This document shows, piece by piece, positions 24,632-31,875 of a DNA stretch of 34,914 bases (positions are counted from its first letter, which is position 1; each line of letters begins with the position of its first letter). Origin of the DNA: Treponema sp. GTDB taxonomy: Bacteria > Spirochaetota > Spirochaetia > Treponematales > Breznakiellaceae. The DNA is taken from the NCBI GenBank assembly GCA_031281025.1, contig JAITFY010000013.1:1-34914 (forward strand), written 5' to 3'. Position numbers and translations under genes: made by a program. Below the pieces are notes generated by a model, which ran no database searches, had not been told where the DNA came from, and saw only the letters and a list, made by a program, of their open reading frames with translations.

Positions 24632-27486
24632 TTTTTTACGTTTTTACCACTTTTCCCAGACGCAAGCCGCTCTATCATTTCTGCGATATAAAAACCAGTG
24701 TAAGAAGCACTGCATACGGCAACTTGTTCCGGCGTGCCTGTTGTAATAACCTGGCCGCCCTTTTCGCCGCCTTCCGGCCCCAGATCGATTATATGATCGG
24801 CTTGCAGGAGAACGTCCAAATTATGTTCTATCATTATAACAGTATTTCCATGTTCTACCAACTGTTTAATTACTGCCATTAATTGCTTTACGTCGGCAAA
24901 ATGCAGGCCGGTTGTAGGTTCGTCAAGAATGAAAAGCGTACTGCCTGTAGAGCGCTTTGAAAGTTCCAGCGCCAGTTTTACCCTTTGCGCTTCTCCGCCG
25001 GAGAGAGTAAGCGCCGACTGCCCCAGTTTTACATACCCCAGCCCCACAGAAAGAAGCGTCTGCATTTTGCGCGCAATCTGCGGAATTGGCGCAAAAAAGG
25101 AGGCCGCTTCTTCTATTGTCATGTCTAAAATATCAGATATGTTTTTGCCTTTATAACGAATTTCCAGAGTTTCCCTGTTAAATCGTTTGCCGTGGCACAC
25201 ATCGCAGGTTATATATACATCCGGTAAAAAGTTCATTTCGATTTTTATTGTTCCGTCGCCTTCGCAATGTTCGCATCTGCCTCCTTTTACATTAAACGAA
25301 AATCGCCCTGGTTTATAACCTCTCATTTTTGAATCCGGCAAATTTGAAAACATATCCCTGATTGCTGTAAAACCTTCAACATAGGTAATAGGATTTGAAC
25401 GGGGTGTTCTGCCAATGGGGCTCTGGTCGATATCAATTACTTTATCGATATACTCAGTGCCATCCAGTCTCTTGTAAACACCTTCGGTACGATTGGAACC
25501 ATAAACCCTGTTAGCAAGGGCAGGATAGAGGACATTTGAAAGCAAGGTGGATTTTCCCGAACCGGAAACGCCTGTAATGCAAGTAAAAACCCCAAGTGGA
25601 ATATCTACATTTATGTTTTTTAGATTATGTTCACGCGCTCCACGTAATTTTAAAGATGCTCCATTTCCTTTTCTGCGTTCCTCTGGAATATCAATGCGAA
25701 GTTTGCCTGCCAAATACTGGCCTGTCAGGCTTTTTTTTACTTTCATTATATCCGCAGGTTTTCCCTGCGCTACAACATATCCGCCGTGAACGCCTGCACC
25801 GGGCCCCAGATCAACTATATGATCTGCTGTGCGCAGAGTCTGTTCATCATGTTCAACTACAATTAAAGTGTTGCCAAGATTGCGCAGATAAATAAGAGTA
25901 TCTATCAATCTTTGATTGTCTCTTTGATGAAGCCCGATAGACGGTTCATCCAGAATGTAAAGCACTCCCACAAGGCTTGAGCCTATTTGCGTCGCAAGTC
26001 TAATCCGCTGCGCTTCTCCGCCCGACAGGGTAGATGCCTTGCGTTCAAGGCTAAGGTAATCGAGCCCTACATTCTGCATAAAACCAAGACGGGCATTAAT
26101 TTCTTTAAGTATTTGGTATGCAATTTTATTTTCGCTGCTGCTAAATTTGACGGTATTAAAAAATTTAAGGGAATCAATAACAGATAACTGAGACAGTTCC
26201 CAGATGTTTTTCCCCGCGATTGTTACAGCCAGTACTTCCGGTTTGAGTCTTCTGCCGCCGCAGTCTTCGCAGTGTTTTTGACTCATGAATTTTTCCAGCC
26301 AGTCCTTGACACCCTGAGAAGTTGTTTCCAGATAACGCCGCTTTAAGTCTTCCAGGATACCGGGAAATTTTGACTGATATTGAAAATGGCCTGTGCCGTC
26401 ACGGTTCACATAACGTACTTTTACTTCTTCATCGCTTCCGTAAAGGATTGCATTTACAACTTTTTTTGGCAATTTATTAAACGGCGTATCAAGACTAAAA
26501 TCGTAATGTTTGGCAAGCCCTTTAAAACGGCTGGAATGCCATGCACTGTCGGGATTGTACGGTACAACTGCGCCTTCGTTGTAAGAAAGAGTACGATCAG
26601 GGATTAAAAGATCAGGATCAAACTCCAGTTTTGTACCAATGCCGGAACAACCGGGACAAGCGCCAAAAGGATTATTAAACGAAAAAAGTCTGGGTTGCAA
26701 TTCTGGAATAGACACACCGCAGTCGGGGCAGGAGTTTTTCTGCGAAAAGAATTGCTCGGATATTTTTCCGTTTTCGTCTATCAATACCAGCAGCTGCCCG
26801 TCAGATGTTTGCAGGGCAGCTTCTACAGACTCCGCAAGCCGCGAGCGTATTTCTTTTCCCACGACAAGCCTATCAACGATTATTTCGACTGTGTGCTTTT
26901 TTTGTTTATCCAGTTTGATGTTTTCATCCAGGTTTACAGGAACTCCGTCTATCCTTGCGCGTGCAAAACCCGCTTTACGGGCATCTTCGATTATTTTTTG
27001 ATGTTCTCCTTTTTTACCGCGAATTACAGGAGCCAGCAGCTGGATTTTAGCGCCCTCTTTAAATTGCATAATCGTTTCGATAATAAGAGCTACCGGCTGC
27101 TCACGGATTTCCTTGCCGCAAAGAGGGCAGTGGGGAATGCCAATTCTGGCAAAAAGCAGACGGTAGTAGTCGTAGATTTCTGTTACAGTTCCAACTGTAG
27201 AGCGTGGATTACGGTGAGTAGTCTTTTGCTCGATCGAAATTGCAGGAGACAGCCCTTCAATGTAATCTAAGTCGGGTTTGTCCATGCGCCCTAAAAACTG
27301 CCGTGCGTAGGCGGACAGGCTTTCCACATACCGCCTTTGCCCCTCAGCGAAAATCGTGTCAAAAGCCAATGAACTTTTGCCCGAACCGGAGAGCCCAGAA
27401 ATTACGATAAGCTTATCACGAGGCAGTTCCAAATCTATGTTTTTAAGGTTATGTTCGCGCGCTCCCTTGATGATTAATTTGTTCAT
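24628..27486 (-). CDS. uvrA: UvrABC excinuclease subunit A
   Basis: The product is 952 residues, standard length. It contains the first P-loop GLSGSGKS at 31-38, zinc-binding cysteines (CPDCG ... CPGCSG), the first signature [16 protein letters not shown], the second P-loop GVSGSGKST, the second zinc module (CEHCEGDG ... CDVCHGKR) and the second signature [16 protein letters not shown]. UvrA dimers detect DNA lesions and load UvrB in nucleotide excision repair. It leads the six-gene minus-strand operon. There is no Shine-Dalgarno before the ATG; the nearest promoter-like hexamers place the transcript start within a few bases of it. Confidence 0.97.
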   Translation of the reverse strand: MNKLIIKGAREHNLKNIDLELPRDKLIVISGLSGSGKSSLAFDTIFAEGQRRYVESLSAYARQFLGRMDKPDLDYIEGLSPAISIEQKTTHRNPRSTVGTVTEIYDYYRLLFARIGIPHCPLCGKEIREQPVALIIETIMQFKEGAKIQLLAPVIRGKKGEHQKIIEDARKAGFARARIDGVPVNLDENIKLDKQKKHTVEIIVDRLVVGKEIRSRLAESVEAALQTSDGQLLVLIDENGKISEQFFSQKNSCPDCGVSIPELQPRLFSFNNPFGACPGCSGIGTKLEFDPDLLIPDRTLSYNEGAVVPYNPDSAWHSSRFKGLAKHYDFSLDTPFNKLPKKVVNAILYGSDEEVKVRYVNRDGTGHFQYQSKFPGILEDLKRRYLETTSQGVKDWLEKFMSQKHCEDCGGRRLKPEVLAVTIAGKNIWELSQLSVIDSLKFFNTVKFSSSENKIAYQILKEINARLGFMQNVGLDYLSLERKASTLSGGEAQRIRLATQIGSSLVGVLYILDEPSIGLHQRDNQRLIDTLIYLRNLGNTLIVVEHDEQTLRTADHIVDLGPGAGVHGGYVVAQGKPADIMKVKKSLTGQYLAGKLRIDIPEERRKGNGASLKLRGAREHNLKNINVDIPLGVFTCITGVSGSGKSTLLSNVLYPALANRVYGSNRTEGVYKRLDGTEYIDKVIDIDQSPIGRTPRSNPITYVEGFTAIRDMFSNLPDSKMRGYKPGRFSFNVKGGRCEHCEGDGTIKIEMNFLPDVYITCDVCHGKRFNRETLEIRYKGKNISDILDMTIEEAASFFAPIPQIARKMQTLLSVGLGYVKLGQSALTLSGGEAQRVKLALELSKRSTGSTLFILDEPTTGLHFADVKQLMAVIKQLVEHGNTVIMIEHNLDVLLQADHIIDLGPEGGEKGGQVITTGTPEQVAVCSASYTGFYIAEMIERLASGKSGKNVKK

Positions 27487-27494
27487 ATATGGTT

Positions 27495-27523
27495 AGAGTA
27501 GCTGTTTTTTATGTAATTTTCAA
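27495..27523 (-). promoter_or_regulatory. Possible uvrA-operon promoter, near-leaderless
   Basis: On the minus strand TTGAAA (27518-27523) and TACTCT (27495-27500) are spaced by 17 bases, back-to-back with the tRNA promoter. The -35 is good and the -10 weak. A start point about seven bases after the -10 would fall almost on the uvrA ATG at 27486. Confidence 0.4.
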
Positions 27524-27530
27524 TTCTATA

Positions 27531-27559
27531 TTGACACTTCTTTTGGCTTTTTCTATACT
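27531..27559 (+). promoter_or_regulatory. Strong sigma-70-type promoter for the tRNA gene
   Basis: TTGACA (27531-27536) and TATACT (27554-27559) are separated by exactly 17 bases. The predicted start is about 12 bases before the mature tRNA. It is one of the two clearest promoters in the window. Confidence 0.9.
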
Positions 27560-27577
27560 TAATAAAGTATTAATCAA

Positions 27578-27650
27578 GGCGGCTTAGCTCAGTTGGTAGA
27601 GCAAACGGCTCATATCCGTTGGGTCATAGGTCCGAGTCCTATAGCCGCTA
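27578..27650 (+). tRNA. tRNA with anticodon CAT (elongator Met, or Ile2)
   Basis: The cloverleaf is complete: acceptor GGCGGCT/AGCCGCT, D arm GCTC-AGTTGGTA-GAGC, anticodon arm AACGG-CTCATAT-CCGTT, five-base variable loop and T arm ATAGG-TCCGAGT-CCTAT, discriminator A at 27650, with no encoded CCA. The anticodon stem lacks the three stacked G-C pairs of initiator tRNA, so it is elongator Met, or Ile2 if the C34 is lysidine-modified. Two oddities: the first acceptor pair is G-U, and position 55, nearly always T, is C. Confidence 0.93.
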
Positions 27651-27653
27651 TGT

Positions 27654-27683
27654 TGCCACTTGCACACAGGTGGCATTTTTTTT
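27654..27683 (+). terminator. Rho-independent terminator after the tRNA
   Basis: TGCCACTTG (27654-27662) pairs with CACAGGTGG-type complement CAGGTGGCA (27667-27675; one T-G pair) around a CACA loop, followed by eight Ts. It separates the tRNA from the toxin-antitoxin unit. Confidence 0.9.
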
Positions 27684-27727
27684 GTCCAAAAACCAACTAT
27701 GTGAAATTAAAATATTCCAAAAAACTC

Positions 27728-27784
27728 TTGACAATAACAATGGAATATAATACAATATAATCAGACTAGTCTGACTATATTGTA
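27728..27784 (+). promoter_or_regulatory. Toxin-antitoxin promoter with 34-bp palindromic operator
   Basis: TTGACA (27728-27733) and TACAAT (27751-27756) are 17 bases apart. From 27751 to 27784 the sequence is a palindrome centred between 27767 and 27768 with 16 of 17 pairs per arm (core TCAGACTAGTCTGA, ends TACAATATA and TATATTGTA). It starts at the -10, spans the predicted start point and ends just before the ribosome site AGGAGG. That is the expected position for an operator bound by the antitoxin or antitoxin-toxin complex. Confidence 0.85.
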
Positions 27785-27798
27785 TTAGGAGGAGTTAA

Positions 27799-28083
27799 AT
27801 GACTATGAAAACACCTATTAAGAACCCTAAAAAGTCCTTTGTTTGGCAGTTACAGGAAGCAAAAGCAATGTTCAGCGATGTTATCAAGGCGGCAGTGGTA
27901 AAGCCGCAGACTATCACAATTCATGGAAAGGAAACAGCAGTTATTTTATCTGTCGACAAGTATAAAAAACTTGTCCGTCCCAGACAGTCACTCTTTGAAT
28001 TTATTCAAAGCTCTCCGCTTTTTAATACCGAACTTGAACTACCGCAGCGGCAGCCCGAAAAAATGAGGGAAATTGCATTGTGA
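27799..28083 (+). CDS. Phd/YefM-type antitoxin
   Basis: The product is 94 residues. The N-terminal half (FVWQLQEAKAMFSDVIKAAV ... PQTITIHGKETAVILSVDKYKKL) is the Phd/YefM DNA-binding dimer fold; the C-terminal tail (RQSLFEFIQSSPLFNTELEL) would wrap the toxin. AGGAGGAG at 27787-27794 gives strong translation, as expected for the more abundant partner. The stop overlaps the toxin's GTG start (GTGA). It probably represses its own promoter through the palindrome at 27751-27784. Confidence 0.93.
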   Translation: MTMKTPIKNPKKSFVWQLQEAKAMFSDVIKAAVVKPQTITIHGKETAVILSVDKYKKLVRPRQSLFEFIQSSPLFNTELELPQRQPEKMREIAL

Positions 28084-28505
28084 GATACCTTCTGGATACA
28101 AATGTAATATCAGAGTTACAAAAGCATAATTGCAATCCTAATGTTAAAGCTTTTACTGACGAAATACCCTGGGAAGAATTATTTATCTGTTCCATTACAA
28201 TCGGCGAATTGTGTTATGGTGTAGAAAAACTTTCTGCATGCAAAAAGAAACATGACCTATTGATATGGTTTAATACCAAGTTACCGCAGTGGTTTGATGG
28301 ACGGATAATTTCTCTGGATACAGAAACAATGTCGCAGTGGGGAAGAATCTGTGCCTGTACCGGAAGAACATTACCAATGGCTGATTCTCTAATTGCTTCT
28401 GCTGCAATTACCCACCACATGATTCTTGTTACAAGAAATACCAAAGATTTTGAGGGCATCGAGGGAATTACGCTTGTCAATCCGTGGGAATACTCATGTC
28501 CCTAA
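28080..28505 (+). CDS. vapC: VapC-type PIN-domain ribonuclease toxin
   Basis: The product is 141 residues. The acidic active-site set is present: D6 in LLDTNVIS, E43 in IGELCYG, D102 in MADSLIA and D123 in TRNTKDFEGI. VapC toxins cut tRNA or rRNA, often initiator tRNA, when the antitoxin is degraded; the target here is not known. It starts with GTG overlapping the antitoxin stop. Its last codons overlap the start of rqcH by about 10 bases, so the toxin and the rescue factor are co-translated from one message. Confidence 0.94.
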   Translation: MRYLLDTNVISELQKHNCNPNVKAFTDEIPWEELFICSITIGELCYGVEKLSACKKKHDLLIWFNTKLPQWFDGRIISLDTETMSQWGRICACTGRTLPMADSLIASAAITHHMILVTRNTKDFEGIEGITLVNPWEYSCP

Positions 28506-29914
28506 ACTGGAAGGAAATAAACCTGATCCTGGAAGAACTGTCTCTGGAAGGAGCGCAGATTCAAAGCGCTGTCCAGAGTGCATTTGATGTTATCGTTTTT
28601 CGTCTCCATAAAAAAGGAGAAAATAGACATCTATTAATTAGTTTAAACTCAAATGCATGCCGTTTGCATGAAACTTTTGCCGCAGTTCCAAAAAGCGAAA
28701 AACCTCTGCGTTTTGCGCAATTCCTTAATTCAAAAATCGTAAATGGCCGGATTACAAAAGCAGTTCAACTTGGAGACAACCGCATTGTACATCTTGTGGT
28801 AAAACGTCCGGATACAGTTTTCAATTTATACATAAGGTTGTGGTCTAACGCCGCGAATTTTATAGTTACCGGCGAAGACGGTATTGTGTTAGATGTTATG
28901 CGCCGCCTGCCAAAACGCGGCGAAATTACAGGCGGGCATTATACGCCGCAAGATACATACTCTCAGGCGCAGCCTATCAGGCGTGAATACGAGGTACGTG
29001 AAATTCCCGGCGAAGGCTCTTTCAATAAAAAGATCGATGCTTTTTATTCCATGCAAAAGGGAACTCTTTCTCTTGAAACATTGAGAGAACAGGCCAAACG
29101 CCACTGTGAAGGCAGTATTGGCAGAATTAATGCCGCAATAGAAAAATTGCGGGAAAAAGAAGCGGCTTTTTCACACGCAGAGCAATTTAAAAATTACGGT
29201 GATCTCATACTCTCAAATATTGCAAGTATTATACCTGAAGATAAATGGCTGGAAATAGAAGAGGGCGGGCGGAAATTACGAATTGAGCTTGAGCCGTTTA
29301 AAAGTCCTGCCGCTCTTGCAGGAAAATACTATGAACAGTACAGAAAAGCAAAAAACGGCCTAACGCAGATTCAAAAAGAAATTACGGAAAGCGAGCAGGA
29401 GTTAAAAGAAGTTAATGAAAAACTTAACCGGCTTTTAAGCGAAACAAATCCGCTAATTCTTGCAAAATTGCTCAAATCAACTGATAAAACAACACATATC
29501 CCAGGCAAGAGCCAAAAAAAAGAAAAAACCCGTCCTGGTTTGTCATTTAAACGCGGCGATTGGCTCATCATAGTAGGCAGGGATGCTTCAGAAAACGACG
29601 AGCTGTTGCGCCGCCATGTAAACGGCAATGATTTGTGGCTTCACACAAGAGATTTTCACGGCTCGTATGTGTTTATCAAACATAAATCGGGGAAATCCTT
29701 TCCGCTGGACATCATGCTGGATGCAGGAAACCTCGCTCTTTTTTACTCCAAAGGCAGAAACAATGCACAAGGCGATCTTTTTTATACGCAGGTAAAATAC
29801 CTTCGGCGCGCGAAAAATGGCCCTAAGGGGCTTGTTATTCCAACTCAGGAAAAAAACCTGCATATTAAATTGGATGAAACGCGGCTGCGTGTTTTGGAGA
29901 ATTGCAAGGTTTAA
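28496..29914 (+). CDS. rqcH: RqcH/NFACT-family ribosome quality control protein (Rqc2 homologue)
   Basis: The product is 472 residues from the ATG at 28496; a GTG at 28484 in the same frame would add four. It has an NFACT-N region (QSAFDVIVFRLHKKGENRHL ... RFAQFLNSKIVNGRITKAVQ), a middle coiled coil (QIQKEITESEQELKEVNEKL) and the C-terminal NFACT-R domain (NDLWLHTRDFHGSYVFIKHK). RqcH binds stalled 50S-peptidyl-tRNA complexes and adds alanine tails that mark the peptide for degradation. It is about 100 residues shorter than B. subtilis or S. aureus homologues (from memory), and the GxDR motif reads GDNR. Overlap with vapC suggests expression from the toxin-antitoxin promoter; no separate promoter is seen. 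Confidence 0.88.
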   Translation: MSLNWKEINLILEELSLEGAQIQSAVQSAFDVIVFRLHKKGENRHLLISLNSNACRLHETFAAVPKSEKPLRFAQFLNSKIVNGRITKAVQLGDNRIVHLVVKRPDTVFNLYIRLWSNAANFIVTGEDGIVLDVMRRLPKRGEITGGHYTPQDTYSQAQPIRREYEVREIPGEGSFNKKIDAFYSMQKGTLSLETLREQAKRHCEGSIGRINAAIEKLREKEAAFSHAEQFKNYGDLILSNIASIIPEDKWLEIEEGGRKLRIELEPFKSPAALAGKYYEQYRKAKNGLTQIQKEITESEQELKEVNEKLNRLLSETNPLILAKLLKSTDKTTHIPGKSQKKEKTRPGLSFKRGDWLIIVGRDASENDELLRRHVNGNDLWLHTRDFHGSYVFIKHKSGKSFPLDIMLDAGNLALFYSKGRNNAQGDLFYTQVKYLRRAKNGPKGLVIPTQEKNLHIKLDETRLRVLENCKV

Positions 29915-29935
29915 TGGAAAAAGGTATAATGCCGT

Positions 29936-30418
29936 ATGGCAAAAACAATAACTAACAAGTCTTGCGAAAAAGACAATCTAGCAAAAGAGCTTAAATCTCT
30001 TATACCAAAACTTGACGAAGAAGGGTTGGCCTTTCTTGTAAAACAGGCCCATGTACATCTTTACAATATGCAGGTAGATGCCCTTAATCAAACAATAATC
30101 AAAGAAGAACAAAGAAAAAGTTCAACTGCTGCCAAAAACAAAAAAACAGTAAAAGATGCAGGTTTTAAAAATATTAAAATTACGGCTTCAGGATGCCATA
30201 TTCAATTCAGAAACCAGTGGATATCATTTACAAATAGCGAGATAACCGCTCTTGTTAAAATTGCCAAAGGAAAAGGCGCTGATCTGGAAATAAGAGGGCG
30301 GCTTTTCACCTGGCTTGCCAGAGAACGTAAAGATCTGTTAAACACAGCATCAATTGCCAATAAATTCGATGACAATTTAAAGCCGCTTATTTCCCTGTTA
30401 AAAAAACTGCAGCTATAA
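29936..30418 (+). CDS. Unrecognised 160-residue protein
   Basis: I do not recognise this family. It is basic, with no signal peptide or membrane helix, so cytoplasmic. The first 60 residues are helical (KELKSLIPKLDEEGLAFLVK), followed by a lysine-rich hinge (STAAKNKKTVKDAG), a short beta segment (NIKITASGCHIQFRNQWISF) and a helical end (GRLFTWLARERKDLLNTASI). It starts 21 bases after rqcH with a weak AAGG ribosome site at 29921-29924 and is probably in the same transcript. A nucleic-acid-binding role would fit its charge but is only a guess. Confidence 0.7.
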   Translation: MAKTITNKSCEKDNLAKELKSLIPKLDEEGLAFLVKQAHVHLYNMQVDALNQTIIKEEQRKSSTAAKNKKTVKDAGFKNIKITASGCHIQFRNQWISFTNSEITALVKIAKGKGADLEIRGRLFTWLARERKDLLNTASIANKFDDNLKPLISLLKKLQL

Positions 30419-30480
30419 TTTTCTTTCAATTTCTGTGTTTTCTTCTTGCATCTGGCCACTGGAGACACTAGAGTTAATGT

Positions 30481-31338
30481 ATGGAAGTTATGCTTGCCCA
30501 AAAGAGACGGGTTCGCAGTCCGGTTGGAGCCGGAATGTTTTATCCCGAAGACAGACTGGAATTACTTAACAAAATTAAGTCTTTTGGGCTGGAAAAAGGC
30601 CAAATTCCCGGTGAGCAGAACAAACATGGTATTGGAGTGAGAGCTATTATTGCTCCTCATGGAGCATGGGGTTATTCCGGGCAGTTAACGGCTGACGTTT
30701 TTTCATCCGCTATGACAGGGAATAGTATTAAAAGGGTGGTTATTTTAGGGCCAATCCATGATAAAAGGGAAAAAGGGCTATTTCTGTCCAATTCCCATTC
30801 TTTTAACACTCCAATCGGGGATATTCTTGTTGACCATGAAATAACAGAAGAATTAGAATTTTCTGGGGAATCCTTTGAAATAAACGATATTCCTCATCTT
30901 GGGGAACACTCCATAGAAATCCTCCTTCCTTTTGTTAAATACTGTTTTCCAAATGCCTCAATTGTGCCTATTCTGATGGGCCGGCCTGGAGCGCAATATA
31001 TTTATGATCTGGCTCAAGCATTAAAAACCGTAATTACTCCAATAATTAATGAAACATTGATAGTGGTTTCCTGTAATCTTTCAACCAATAAGGACGACAA
31101 ACTGGCGCACCTCTTTGCTCGGGAATGTCTAAATCTTTTTTCCGAAAAAAACGCTGCTGCGCTTACCGGTGCAATTTTAGAAGGCAGGCTTAATGCCTGT
31201 GGCGGCGCTCTGGTTGTCAGCCTGATCGAAAGCGGATTGCTGGATGGAACTACAGCTTCACATAAAAGTTCGCTTGTCAGCGCATGCAGCTCAGAAAATA
31301 ATATCACTTATTATGGCAGTCTTTTATACCATGCGTAA
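30481..31338 (+). CDS. Memo-family (AmmeMemoRadiSam B-like) protein
   Basis: The product is 285 residues. Family signs are VGAGMFYPED near the start, APHGAWGYSG (for the usual PHAGYxYSG), VVILGPIHDKR, and LGEHSIEILLPFVKYCFPNA, the best-conserved Memo stretch. The structure is related to extradiol dioxygenases with a metal site; no reaction is firmly known in bacteria. The usual partners (AMMECR1 and radical SAM domains) are not beside it. Swapped residues in PHGAW and SCNLS (for SSDLSH) suggest a divergent metal site. The start at 30481 is uncertain: in-frame ATGs follow at 30490 and 30535, and only GAG at 30471 resembles a ribosome site. The stop overlaps the next start by eight bases. Confidence 0.8.
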   Translation: MEVMLAQKRRVRSPVGAGMFYPEDRLELLNKIKSFGLEKGQIPGEQNKHGIGVRAIIAPHGAWGYSGQLTADVFSSAMTGNSIKRVVILGPIHDKREKGLFLSNSHSFNTPIGDILVDHEITEELEFSGESFEINDIPHLGEHSIEILLPFVKYCFPNASIVPILMGRPGAQYIYDLAQALKTVITPIINETLIVVSCNLSTNKDDKLAHLFARECLNLFSEKNAAALTGAILEGRLNACGGALVVSLIESGLLDGTTASHKSSLVSACSSENNITYYGSLLYHA

Positions 31339-31837
31339 AATAATTACAGCTTTCTGTTTAGCGCTTCTTTTAATATCATGTAAATCAAAACCTCAATTAA
31401 TTGAGGAGCTTGAAGCTGAACCAGAATCTGTATTTGAGATCAAAAAACCGGTATTCGAAATTATCTCTATCGTTATTTTACAGGCTGATATTGTCGTAAC
31501 CGAATTTGAAGCTGTTTTAAAGATAACCAATCACAATGATTTTGCTTTGGATTTGACATCGATAACTTACTTATTGTTTGGTAATAACGCATTATGGGCA
31601 AGCGATACCAACAGTGATATTTTACATATTCCGCCTCTGACATCAAATGAAACGATGCTTACTTTTCAAATGAATTTTATCGATATGAGACGCAGCCTTT
31701 TAGACGATGTTATTGCCATGCGAAATGTACGTTATATTTTCAGCGGCGAAGCAGTAATCCAGCCTGACATTCCTAATTCTGAACCATTTCGGATGAACTA
31801 CGAAAGCACTGGCTTTTCCGAAGTAAGAAGAAACTAG
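31331..31837 (+). CDS. LEA14/WHy-like lipoprotein
   Basis: The product is 168 residues. The ATG at 31331 begins a lipoprotein signal (MRKIITAFCLALLLISC) with lipidated C17. An earlier in-frame start would extend it into the memo gene and bury the signal. The body (ISIVILQADIVVTEFEAVLK, ITNHNDFALDLTSITYLLFG) has the alternating pattern of the LEA-2/WHy beta-sandwich found in small bacterial lipoproteins. The function is unknown. It overlaps the memo stop (CATGCGTAA) and is the last gene before the his operon. Confidence 0.82.
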   Translation: MRKIITAFCLALLLISCKSKPQLIEELEAEPESVFEIKKPVFEIISIVILQADIVVTEFEAVLKITNHNDFALDLTSITYLLFGNNALWASDTNSDILHIPPLTSNETMLTFQMNFIDMRRSLLDDVIAMRNVRYIFSGEAVIQPDIPNSEPFRMNYESTGFSEVRRN

Positions 31838-31864
31838 TACCTAGCAATTGAGTAATAATCGATA

Positions 31865-31870
31865 TATAAT
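31865..31870 (+). promoter_or_regulatory. Possible his-operon -10 element (TATAAT), leaderless arrangement
   Basis: A perfect TATAAT ends five bases before the hisA ATG at 31876. No ribosome site is visible and the -35 position (TAGCAA) is poor. If used, the transcript would begin at or next to the start codon. Confidence 0.35.
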
Positions 31871-31875
31871 AAATC

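Noticed and set aside
27578-27650. Initiator tRNA-fMet
   Set aside because: The anticodon stem lacks the three consecutive G-C pairs required, and positions 1-72 are G-U rather than the C-A type mismatch.
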